NCBI RefSeq assembly: GCF_000527155.1
Contig: NZ_AZUQ01000001.1
Span: forward strand, 545,891 to 609,890
Origin: Haloglycomyces albus DSM 45210
Lineage (GTDB): Bacteria; Actinomycetota; Actinomycetes; Mycobacteriales; Micromonosporaceae
Length of the DNA stretch: 64,000 bases
Reading direction: 5' to 3'
Shown here: positions 57,593-64,000 of the stretch, piece after piece
Position numbering within the stretch: position 1 is the first letter of the stretch
Layout: each line of letters opens with the position of its first letter
Translations under genes and position numbers: made by a program
The notes under the pieces: model-generated
Told to the model about the DNA's origin: nothing
Databases searched by the model: none
The model's input: only the letters and a program-made list of their open reading frames with translations

Positions 57593-58570
57593 CTACAGAG
57601 CCTTGAGAACCTGTGGTTCCAGTTTGTAGAAAATCCACCGCCCCAGGAACATGACGATGATCGCGAAGAACGTCACCGACAGGATCGCGTACTGGTTGGG
57701 AGCCAAGCCGGGAATCCAGACCGCACGGTGCATCTGGAAGAGGACGACCAGAGGGTTGTATTCATACAGAAACCACAGGGTCGGATGGTTCTGCAGTGCG
57801 TTCTGCACTCGGCTCAAGGGAAACAGAATCGCAGAGGCGTAAAAGAGGATTCGCATGAACAGCGGAAGGAATCGCTGAACATCACGATATAGAACGTTCC
57901 CAGCAGCCAACATGAAGGCGAATCCGGTCAGTATCATCGCCTGCAGCAGGATGGCCGGAAAGATCCACAAGAGATTCCAGCCGAAGACTCCGTCCCCGAG
58001 TACGGCGGCAACGATAATGATGGGGAATCCCGCCAAGTACTCGGCAAACCGTGCCAATACCTTAGACAGTGGAAACACTTCTCTCGGTACCTTCATCACC
58101 GTGATCAACGCGCTTTGCCCGTTCAGAGATCCGGCTCCCTGCGAGACCGCGGAGCTGAACCATTGCCACACGAAAATACCCGAAATGATGTATACCACAA
58201 GATGGACGTCATTGGGAAGCTGTGTACCGCGCCCGAACACCAAGGCAAAGACGAAGTAGTACACCACCGCCATACCAAGAGGCTCCACCAGCGACCAAAA
58301 ATAGCCCATAACCGTGGACTGGTATTTGACCGCCAGGTCCCTACGCACAAGCGTGCTAAGGGCGTGACGGTGGCGAAAGACGGCGGTCAGACCGGTGGTC
58401 AGGGGGAACTGTCGTTGCATGCCGACCTGGGACGTGGTACCCGGGCCGCTTGGCTCATCTACATTGGATGAATCCAGGAAACGTGGCAGCTCGCCGGTCT
58501 CGTCCAAGGAAGGGCGGCGCTGCGGCGCTCCCGAGGCGTTCGAGGTCGGTGTCGGGTTATCCGAGCTCAT
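57593..58570 (-). CDS. TagG/Wzm-type ABC-2 exporter permease
   Basis: 325 aa from ATG 58570. A long disordered N-terminus (about 65 residues) precedes six membrane helices. TLVRRDLAVKYQSTVMGYFWSLVEPLGMAVVYYFVF and FPLSKVLARFAEYLAGFPI are typical of the TagG/RfbA/Wzm subunits that export wall teichoic acids or O-antigen-like glycans. The partner ATPase (TagH/Wzt) is not encoded in the window. It overlaps the dehydrogenase gene by 14 bp. Confidence 0.85.
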   Translation of the reverse strand: MSSDNPTPTSNASGAPQRRPSLDETGELPRFLDSSNVDEPSGPGTTSQVGMQRQFPLTTGLTAVFRHRHALSTLVRRDLAVKYQSTVMGYFWSLVEPLGMAVVYYFVFALVFGRGTQLPNDVHLVVYIISGIFVWQWFSSAVSQGAGSLNGQSALITVMKVPREVFPLSKVLARFAEYLAGFPIIIVAAVLGDGVFGWNLLWIFPAILLQAMILTGFAFMLAAGNVLYRDVQRFLPLFMRILFYASAILFPLSRVQNALQNHPTLWFLYEYNPLVVLFQMHRAVWIPGLAPNQYAILSVTFFAIIVMFLGRWIFYKLEPQVLKAL

Positions 58571-59609
58571 CAATCATCCCGTCCAAGTGGTGACGTATCT
58601 CGTGGGTATCCATATCACGGTGCTCAAGAATGGTATAACGCCCAGGGCGTGTCGCCGGTGCGTACGCGATGGCTTTTGTGAGGCGGTCCGGGGTGAGACC
58701 CAGTTCCGTAGGCGTCGTCGGCAGTCCATGACGACGATACGCGACGACGAGGTCATCCCACAATTGCCTGTCATCCCGTATCCAGGTGCAGTAAAGCGCT
58801 CCCAGAGCACCTTGCTGGCCGTGACTGCCGGAACCAGGATACAGGTGTTCAATCGCGTGTGCGATCTCATGGCATCCTCCCGAACACGGTCGCGACGATC
58901 CGGCCATCCCCATGGCCAAACCTCCCTGAACCAAGGCGCTCGCCAAGGTGTAGAGGAAATCCGGGTCGTCGATTCCCTTGGGATGCCGTAGCACCGCTTC
59001 GGCGCCGCTGTAGGCGAGCGCCGCTGCCAGGCCGTCGTATCGTTCCGCGGTGTGCCGGTGGGACAGCTGCCAATCCGCCACGGCCGAAAGGTTCGTCAGC
59101 ACGTCGCCGATACCGCTGAAACGCTGCACAGCAGGTGCGCGTAGGACACGATCCAGATCGACTGCGATCGCCAAGGGCGTATGGACGCCGTAGGACGTGG
59201 AGACGCCGTTTTCATTGCGAAGACTTGCCACTGGGGAGGCGATTCCGTCGTGGGCCAGGGAGGTGGCGACGGCGACCAATGGGGTCCCCAGTTCTGTGGC
59301 GGCGTATTTCGCGGTGTCGATCACTCGGCCTCCACCAAGGGCGACCAGTGCGTCGATGTCGCTGGTCTTCAACAGTCGGGCGAGATCGCGAGCATGTGAC
59401 AGATCGCCCGCCTCGATGACGTGTGTCGTGGCCTGCGGCAAATTTAGATCCGCGACCAGGTCGTGGCCTATACCGGTTCCGGCTACGACCGCGACCCGCC
59501 CGGTCGGGGCGATGTTCGTTTCCCGCAGGAGTGTGGGCAGGTGATCTATGGCATCGGATCGGATTTCCACTGCCAGTGGGGCGAGGACGGTCCGAGCTAG
59601 GAGCGGCAT
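58557..59609 (-). CDS. Glycerol-1-phosphate-dehydrogenase-like enzyme
   Basis: 350 aa from ATG 59609 (AAAGGA upstream), iron/zinc-dependent dehydrogenase family. NAD(P)-binding ALGGGRVIDTAKY and ATSLAHDGIASPVAS (metal-binding Asp) match the EgsA/AraM glycerol-1-phosphate dehydrogenases. SSRPCSGGCHEIAHAIEHL and GSHGQQGALG supply the metal-binding His residues. Those enzymes reduce DHAP to sn-glycerol 1-phosphate. It is sandwiched between a nucleotidyltransferase (13-bp overlap) and a TagG-like permease, suggesting a glycerol-phosphate or related polyol unit of a surface polymer. A dehydroquinate-synthase-like relative remains possible. Confidence 0.75.
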   Translation of the reverse strand: MPLLARTVLAPLAVEIRSDAIDHLPTLLRETNIAPTGRVAVVAGTGIGHDLVADLNLPQATTHVIEAGDLSHARDLARLLKTSDIDALVALGGGRVIDTAKYAATELGTPLVAVATSLAHDGIASPVASLRNENGVSTSYGVHTPLAIAVDLDRVLRAPAVQRFSGIGDVLTNLSAVADWQLSHRHTAERYDGLAAALAYSGAEAVLRHPKGIDDPDFLYTLASALVQGGLAMGMAGSSRPCSGGCHEIAHAIEHLYPGSGSHGQQGALGALYCTWIRDDRQLWDDLVVAYRRHGLPTTPTELGLTPDRLTKAIAYAPATRPGRYTILEHRDMDTHEIRHHLDGMIDELG

Positions 59610-60328
59610 GCGAGTTCCTTTGCGCGGTTCCAGTCGTCGTGATCGTCGACCTCGGTCCACTCGACGGCCCCAATGGGAACCTCGGCCACCAGGTGTTTTT
59701 CCGCCAGAATCTGGTAGGCGTCCTCGTAGTACAGGTCGGGGTTATTACGGAAGGTGGTTTCCAATGCGCTGGTCAGATCGTCCGCGCGAGCGGCGGGAAT
59801 GAGACTGACGCCGATGTATTCGCCGACCGCGTTGTCGCGAGGCTGCTGCTTATGTATCAGGTCGACCGTGCCGTCGGTGCCGAGCCGCACTTTCATCGCC
59901 TCGTCGGTCAGGTCGTGGTAGTCGTCCACCGCCAGAAGCAGCTGACGACCTTCGTCCACGTCCATGAGACGTTCTTCCACGCTGTGTGGATGGAACGTGT
60001 CCCCGTTGACCAAGACGGCTCCGTCGCGATAGTGCGCACGGGCGGTCCACAGCGAATAGGCGTTGTTCCATTCGGGATGGTCGTTGTCGACCAAAGTCAG
60101 TTTGACGTCGTGCCGTTCTTCCAAGATGTGTTGCCGTCGGCGGATCTCTTCGGCGGCATGGCCGACGGTGACGGCGATATCGGTGATTCCCACGGCGACG
60201 AGTCCGGACAGGATCGTATCCAGGATGGTTTCGCCCTGGTCGTTGAGAGGCAGAAGGGTCTTGGGGATGTCATCGGTGTCCGGACGGAGTCGTTGCCCTT
60301 GGCCCGCAGCTAGGATTATGCCTCTCAC
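59597..60328 (-). CDS. Sugar/polyol-phosphate nucleotidyltransferase
   Basis: 243 aa from GTG 60328 (AAAGG 7 nt upstream). N-terminal ILAAGQGQRLRPDTDDIPKTLLPL is the nucleotidyltransferase signature (GxGxR...K). LVNGDTFHP holds the metal-binding Asp. It belongs to the short GlmU-N/phosphocholine-cytidylyltransferase-like group, so a CDP- or NDP-activated product is likely. It is the first gene of the operon with the dehydrogenase and permease; together they fit activation and export of a surface glycopolymer building block. Confidence 0.8.
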   Translation of the reverse strand: MRGIILAAGQGQRLRPDTDDIPKTLLPLNDQGETILDTILSGLVAVGITDIAVTVGHAAEEIRRRQHILEERHDVKLTLVDNDHPEWNNAYSLWTARAHYRDGAVLVNGDTFHPHSVEERLMDVDEGRQLLLAVDDYHDLTDEAMKVRLGTDGTVDLIHKQQPRDNAVGEYIGVSLIPAARADDLTSALETTFRNNPDLYYEDAYQILAEKHLVAEVPIGAVEWTEVDDHDDWNRAKELACRS

Positions 60329-60454
60329 AATGCGCCTTTCTGATGGGTCGATTTCGTATCAAGAGTACCGCGTGACTCAATACTCAGCGGATTCACCGGT
60401 CCAATCAAAAAATTCCCGGCAATTCAACTCCAGAGCAAGCGAATCGAAATCCTC

Positions 60455-60706
60455 AGCGGCGACGAACCGGACCACCAGAGCACGGCGGAACGATGCTGCG
60501 GTAGAACACCCAATGCGTTCGACCAGGGCTCTGACCACCACACTCTCCCCAAGGAGGCGCCGACTCTCGAACCGCAACCACAGAAAAACTGCGACGCGGC
60601 GGTAGAGCTAACCGTGCGTTCGAAAGAGCGCTGCCATCACTCCATCCCCGGGGACGAGCCAACTGGCGAGCCGCAAGCACTGAAAGTGCGACGCGGCGGT
60701 AGAGCT
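60455..60706. repeat. About 100-bp tandem repeats (two full, one partial)
   Basis: The core TGCGACGCGGCGGTAGAGCT occurs exactly at 60590-60609 and 60687-60706 and in degenerate form at 60489-60508, at periods of 97 and 101 bp. Segments around it also repeat (TGCGTTCGA at the same offset after the first two cores; CGAACCGCAA-CAC before the second and CGAGCCGCAAGCAC before the third). The periods are not multiples of three, so this is not coding. It fills the nucleotidyltransferase-icd gap (60329-60826), where I support no gene. Confidence 0.75.
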
Positions 60707-60714
60707 GGAGAGGA

Positions 60715-60824
60715 GCTGAGATTGTTCCAGGTGCTTCAGATTTGCGCGCGGAGGACTCGTAGCGGCCTTATGGCCGCAAGAGGCCCCCACAGCGCAAATA
60801 TGGAGTGCCTGGGGCAATCTCAGC
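60715..60824. repeat. Long inverted repeat with 33-bp arms
   Basis: GCTGAGATTG... (60715-60747) pairs with ...CAATCTCAGC (60792-60824). As + strand RNA, 27 positions are Watson-Crick, five are G-U wobbles and one is a G-A mismatch. The same wobbles would be A-C mismatches on the - strand. The 44-nt loop contains its own hairpin GCGGCC-TTAT-GGCCGC. It ends 2 bp before the icd stop codon and may act as its terminator or be part of a mobile repeat. Confidence 0.75.
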
Positions 60825-60826
60825 GG

Positions 60827-62050
60827 TCAGCTCTCAACCCGCTTTTTGGCGAGGTTGTCCGCCAGCGCGTCGAGGAACTCGTCGGTGGTCAGCCAGTCTT
60901 GCTCGCCGCCGACCAGCAGGGCGAGGTCCTTGGTCATCTTGCCGCTTTCGACCGTTTCGATGACGGTTTTCTCGAGGTCGTCGGCGAACTGAGTGACCTC
61001 CGGGGTCTCGTCCAGCTTGCCACGGTGTGCCAGTCCCCGCGTCCAGGCGAAGATGGAGGCCACCGGGTTGGTGGAGGTTTGTTTACCGGCCTGCCATTGG
61101 CGGTAGTGCCGGGTGACCGTACCGTGCGCGGCTTCGGCCTCCATGGTCTTGCCGTCCGGGGTCATCAGCACCGACGTCATGAGTCCCAGCGATCCGAAAC
61201 CCTGGGCGACGGTGTCGGACTGGACGTCGCCGTCGTAGTTCTTGCAGGCCCATACGTACCCGCCTTCCCACTTCAGGGCGGCGGCGACCATGTCGTCGAT
61301 CAGGCGGTGCTCGTAGGTGAGGCCGCGTTCGTCGAACTCTGCCTTGAATTCGTTGTCGAAGACCTCTTGGAAGACGTCTTTGAACATGCCGTCGTAGGCT
61401 TTGAGGATGGTGTTCTTGGTGGACATGTACACCGGGTAGTTGCGAGCCAGGCCGTAGCGGAAGGAGGCCCGGGCGAAGTCCTCGATCGACTTGCGGAAGT
61501 TGTACATGCTCATGGCCACGCCGCCGCCTTCGGGGTAACGTGCCACTTCGAATTCAACCGGCTCGGAGTCGTCGTCGGGGGTGAAGGTGACCGTCAGCGT
61601 GCCGGGTCCGTCGACTTTGAAGTCCGTCGCCTTGTATTGGTCACCGTGGGCGTGACGTCCGATGATGATGGGCTGCGTCCAGCCCGGGACCAGGCGGGGG
61701 ACATTGCTCATGATGATCGGCTCGCGGAATACGACGCCGCCGAGGATGTTCCGGATGGTTCCGTTGGGCGAGCGCCACATTTTCTTGAGGCCGAATTCTT
61801 CGACGCGTGCCTCGTCAGGGGTGATGGTCGCGCACTTGACGCCGACGTTGTGCTCGGCGATCGCGTTGGCGGCGTCGACGGTGACCTGGTCGTCGGTGGC
61901 GTCGCGGTTCTGCACTGAGAGGTCGTAGTAACGCAGGTCCACGTCCAGATAGGGGTGGATGAGTTCGTCTTTGATCTTTTGCCAGATGATGCGGGTCATT
62001 TCGTCGCCGTCGAGCTCGACGACGGGACCGTTGACTTTGATCTTAGCCAT
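60827..62050 (-). CDS. icd: NADP-dependent isocitrate dehydrogenase
   Basis: 407 aa, homodimeric eukaryote-like type. It begins [19 protein letters not shown]; the substrate loop has [12 protein letters not shown] and the metal/substrate site [27 protein letters not shown]-binding [17 protein letters not shown] follows. It oxidises isocitrate to 2-oxoglutarate, the substrate of the KorAB enzyme encoded elsewhere in the window. AAGGAGG is 7 nt before the ATG. Confidence 0.96.
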   Translation of the reverse strand: MAKIKVNGPVVELDGDEMTRIIWQKIKDELIHPYLDVDLRYYDLSVQNRDATDDQVTVDAANAIAEHNVGVKCATITPDEARVEEFGLKKMWRSPNGTIRNILGGVVFREPIIMSNVPRLVPGWTQPIIIGRHAHGDQYKATDFKVDGPGTLTVTFTPDDDSEPVEFEVARYPEGGGVAMSMYNFRKSIEDFARASFRYGLARNYPVYMSTKNTILKAYDGMFKDVFQEVFDNEFKAEFDERGLTYEHRLIDDMVAAALKWEGGYVWACKNYDGDVQSDTVAQGFGSLGLMTSVLMTPDGKTMEAEAAHGTVTRHYRQWQAGKQTSTNPVASIFAWTRGLAHRGKLDETPEVTQFADDLEKTVIETVESGKMTKDLALLVGGEQDWLTTDEFLDALADNLAKKRVES

Positions 62051-62069
62051 CGTGGTGCCTCCTTATAGC

Positions 62070-62092
62070 TTTATAACAGTACAAGCGTACTG
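62070..62092 (-). promoter_or_regulatory. Probable icd promoter with dyad
   Basis: On the - strand TGTTATAAA (an extended -10) lies about 20 bp upstream of the icd start, directly preceded by CAGTAC-AAGC-GTACTG (62077-62092), a 6-bp inverted repeat. An adjacent CTGGA...TCCAG sits at 62090-62104. These could be operator sites; no -35 is obvious. Confidence 0.45.
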
Positions 62093-62157
62093 GATTTATT
62101 CCAGTGATGATCAATAGGCCGTTCGAGATGCCTGTCACGTCAAGTAGGCTGTAGGCC

Positions 62158-62163
62158 TATAAT
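62158..62163 (+). promoter_or_regulatory. Candidate -10 of peptide-binding lipoprotein gene
   Basis: A perfect TATAAT lies 83 bp upstream of the lipoprotein ATG, in AT-rich sequence. No clear -35 hexamer at 17 bp was found. Confidence 0.35.
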
Positions 62164-62246
62164 CTTTCAAGAAAGCTTATAGATCGCTTATGCCCCATAT
62201 CGCCATGTGACGATATATGGCGTCTCCCCAGGGAAGGAAGCTGCCC

Positions 62247-64000
62247 ATGCCTCAAGAAAGCCGTTCCTTGACCCGCCGCGGCATACTGCGGGCGGTCGGG
62301 ATAACGACCGTCGGCGGTACCGCGCTCGCGGCGTGCGGCTCGGAGGACGACTCCCCGACCGAATCGCTGTTCTCATTCGCCTATGGCTACGACTTGGATT
62401 CCTTTAATTTCAATACCTTGTTGGGTAGTCAGAGCCTGTTGGAACAAGCGGCGATCGTCGAGTTGTTCCGTCCCTCAATAGCCATGTTGAACTGGGACAA
62501 CTACCAATGGATTCCCCTAACCGCCGAAGAGGTTTCCTGGGAGTCGGATGACCTGATCATCAAGCTCCCGTCCGGCATGCAATGGTCGAACGGTGATCCG
62601 TTCACCGCCAAAGACATCGCCGGAAGTCTCAATGTCGAGCGGGTGATGAATTCCGACAGTGCGGTGGGATGGTCCGACATCACCGAGGTTCGTGTCGCCT
62701 CGGACCGCGAGCTCGTCATCTCGTTCACCCGCCGTTACCAGGGCATTGAAGTCGATGTGCTCCGCACCCGGATCAGTCCCTATTCCCTGTACCACGAGTG
62801 GATGGATCGAGCCGAAGCTCTCCTCGCAGAGGACAGGGGGTACGGCTCAAACGAGCAGAAGAAACTCGACGAGGAGCTCGGCGCCCACCGCCCCGGACAG
62901 GCGGACTTCCTCACCTACGGTCCTTATCGGCTCGAATCCACCGGCAACGACGTCATCAGGTTCGAACGCCACCCTGAGGGACGATTCGGTTCCCAGGTCA
63001 CCTTCGCCAAGTGCGAAGTGCGCAACGCCGACAACAAGGAGGCCACACGTCTCCTGCTCAAGCAGGAAATCGACTACTCCACCCACGTTCTCAGCGCCGA
63101 CAGTCGCGACATTCTCCATGACGTGGAGGGGATCGTGGAGCTCAATACCGAAGACCTCGTGGGTGTGGGACTCATGCTGAATCTCGAACGTCGTGAGGAA
63201 TACCAAGACCGTCGTTTCCGACAGGCGCTTCTCCATATTTTGGACCGGGAATTCATCGCCGAAGCGGCGCTGGGAATCAACGGCTACTACCTGCCCACCG
63301 CCGACTGTGGTCTACCCAATCGGCACATCGAACAGATCTATGACCCCGACGAGGTCGATTCGCTCATCCGCTACGACACCGATCACGAAGCCGCCAAACG
63401 ACTCTTGCGCGAGCTCGACTGGAGCGAAACCGAGGACGGCTGGATCGACGAGAACGGTAAGTTGGTCTCGGTGTCCGTCAGCGCCCCGGACGGATGGCAG
63501 GACTTCGAAGTCATCGCCAGGGAAGTCGCCGATCAACTCCGCTCGTTCGGGATAGACGCCGAGGACACGCGCATGGACGGAACCGATCCCTGGACGCAAT
63601 GGAACAAAGGTGATTTCGAAATATCCGTACGCCACTGGGGAAACCCGACCGTCCCCTATCACTACGGATCGTGGACGATGGCATGGTTTACCGACAACAA
63701 CCGCACCGATGCGGAACCCGGCATGTCGTTCCCCACCGATGAGGTCGACACCAGCGAATTCGGGCAGGTCGATTTGAATGAGCTCTATCGTCAAGCACGG
63801 GAAGGCGACACGGAGACGCAAGCGGAAGCCAATCGAAAGCTCGGCATCGTGTTCAACGAGACCCTGCCGCGAATCCCCATCGCGCTCAACGCGCGCATCA
63901 CCTACGGCATCGAAGGTGTCCGAGCCAAGGAAATCGATCCGGGCGAGTTCACCAACAACAACGTTTACGAGGACAACCCGATCATGTTGCGTCTCATGCG
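62247..64000 (+). CDS. Tat-type lipoprotein, peptide/nickel ABC binding protein (3' truncated)
   Basis: At least 584 residues, open to the window edge. The N-terminus LTRRGILRAV followed by ALAAC is a twin-Arg lipoprotein signal (lipobox near residues 26-29). The body is SBP_bac_5-like: WSNGDPFTAKDIAGSL (family signature), LTYGPYRLE, and MLNLERREEYQDRRFRQALLHILDREFIAEAAL. Such lipoproteins capture oligopeptides for a Dpp/Opp ABC importer, whose permeases probably lie downstream outside the window. GGAAGG is 8 nt before the ATG. Confidence 0.9.
   Translation, partial: MPQESRSLTRRGILRAVGITTVGGTALAACGSEDDSPTESLFSFAYGYDLDSFNFNTLLGSQSLLEQAAIVELFRPSIAMLNWDNYQWIPLTAEEVSWESDDLIIKLPSGMQWSNGDPFTAKDIAGSLNVERVMNSDSAVGWSDITEVRVASDRELVISFTRRYQGIEVDVLRTRISPYSLYHEWMDRAEALLAEDRGYGSNEQKKLDEELGAHRPGQADFLTYGPYRLESTGNDVIRFERHPEGRFGSQVTFAKCEVRNADNKEATRLLLKQEIDYSTHVLSADSRDILHDVEGIVELNTEDLVGVGLMLNLERREEYQDRRFRQALLHILDREFIAEAALGINGYYLPTADCGLPNRHIEQIYDPDEVDSLIRYDTDHEAAKRLLRELDWSETEDGWIDENGKLVSVSVSAPDGWQDFEVIAREVADQLRSFGIDAEDTRMDGTDPWTQWNKGDFEISVRHWGNPTVPYHYGSWTMAWFTDNNRTDAEPGMSFPTDEVDTSEFGQVDLNELYRQAREGDTETQAEANRKLGIVFNETLPRIPIALNARITYGIEGVRAKEIDPGEFTNNNVYEDNPIMLRLM

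Noticed and set aside
60377-60817. Three short - strand ORFs each containing an STAAS stretch
   Set aside because: The shared peptide comes from the tandem DNA repeat; repeat periods are not multiples of three and the ORFs fall in different frames, so they are not coding.

Overview
The window comes from a high-GC actinobacterium. The evidence is the GTG starts and ATGA/GTGA start-stop overlaps, a GroEL with a His-rich tail next to groES, KorAB 2-oxoacid:ferredoxin oxidoreductase, a SCO4848-type membrane protein, a SigE-family sigma factor, an NsrR-like Fe-S regulator, and a menaquinone/NADH dehydrogenase locus preceded by a Rex-type operator. I cannot fix the genus from sequence alone. The DNA is mostly chromosomal housekeeping with a few accessory stretches.

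Left edge (1-5508): the end of a small biosynthetic operon on the + strand. It holds a C-terminal fragment of an unknown enzyme (possibly a methyltransferase), an amino-acid-ligase-type ATP-grasp protein, a protein with two further ATP-grasp modules, an MFS exporter, and a possible 73-aa peptide ORF that runs across a perfect 12-bp hairpin. Three ATP-grasp modules plus an exporter suggest a small peptide-like product built without an NRPS.

5555-11915: a MacB-type ABC exporter operon (lipoprotein, adaptor, ATPase, permease; - strand) diverging from an OmpR/HK two-component system and an M50B-like membrane protease. 11916-13030: an eroded tyrosine-recombinase pseudogene with a frameshift, about 370 bp from the 3' end of tRNA-Trp(CCA), probably the scar of an integrated element.

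13224-24194: a polar amino-acid ABC importer, a RIO-type kinase, NsrR, a tiny signal-peptide/TM protein with an LINTG motif, an OafA-type acyltransferase, the kynA-kynU tryptophan catabolic pair, and two adjacent paralogous small membrane proteins. 24195-27683: groES-groEL with two CIRCE operators and an intercistronic hairpin, then a THUMP-like methyltransferase. 28056-34154: a SigE-type sigma factor with a partner membrane protein, korAB, a holin-like membrane protein and an IclR regulator, followed by about 760 bp without genes but rich in hairpins.

34918-56335: a polyprenyl diphosphate synthase, a small membrane protein and a 979-aa TPR protein converge on a complete 14-gene nuoA-N operon. 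That operon is led by a geranylgeranyl-reductase-family (MenJ-like) gene with a Rex-like operator 53 bp upstream. Prenyl chain synthesis, menaquinone side-chain reduction and the menaquinone-reducing NADH dehydrogenase are therefore co-located.

56679-64000: a voltage-gated-type K+ channel, a three-gene operon (nucleotidyltransferase, glycerol-1-phosphate-dehydrogenase-like enzyme, TagG-like exporter permease), a 370-bp intergenic block of about 100-bp tandem repeats and a 33-bp-arm hairpin, NADP-isocitrate dehydrogenase, and the start of a Tat-type peptide-binding lipoprotein cut by the window edge.
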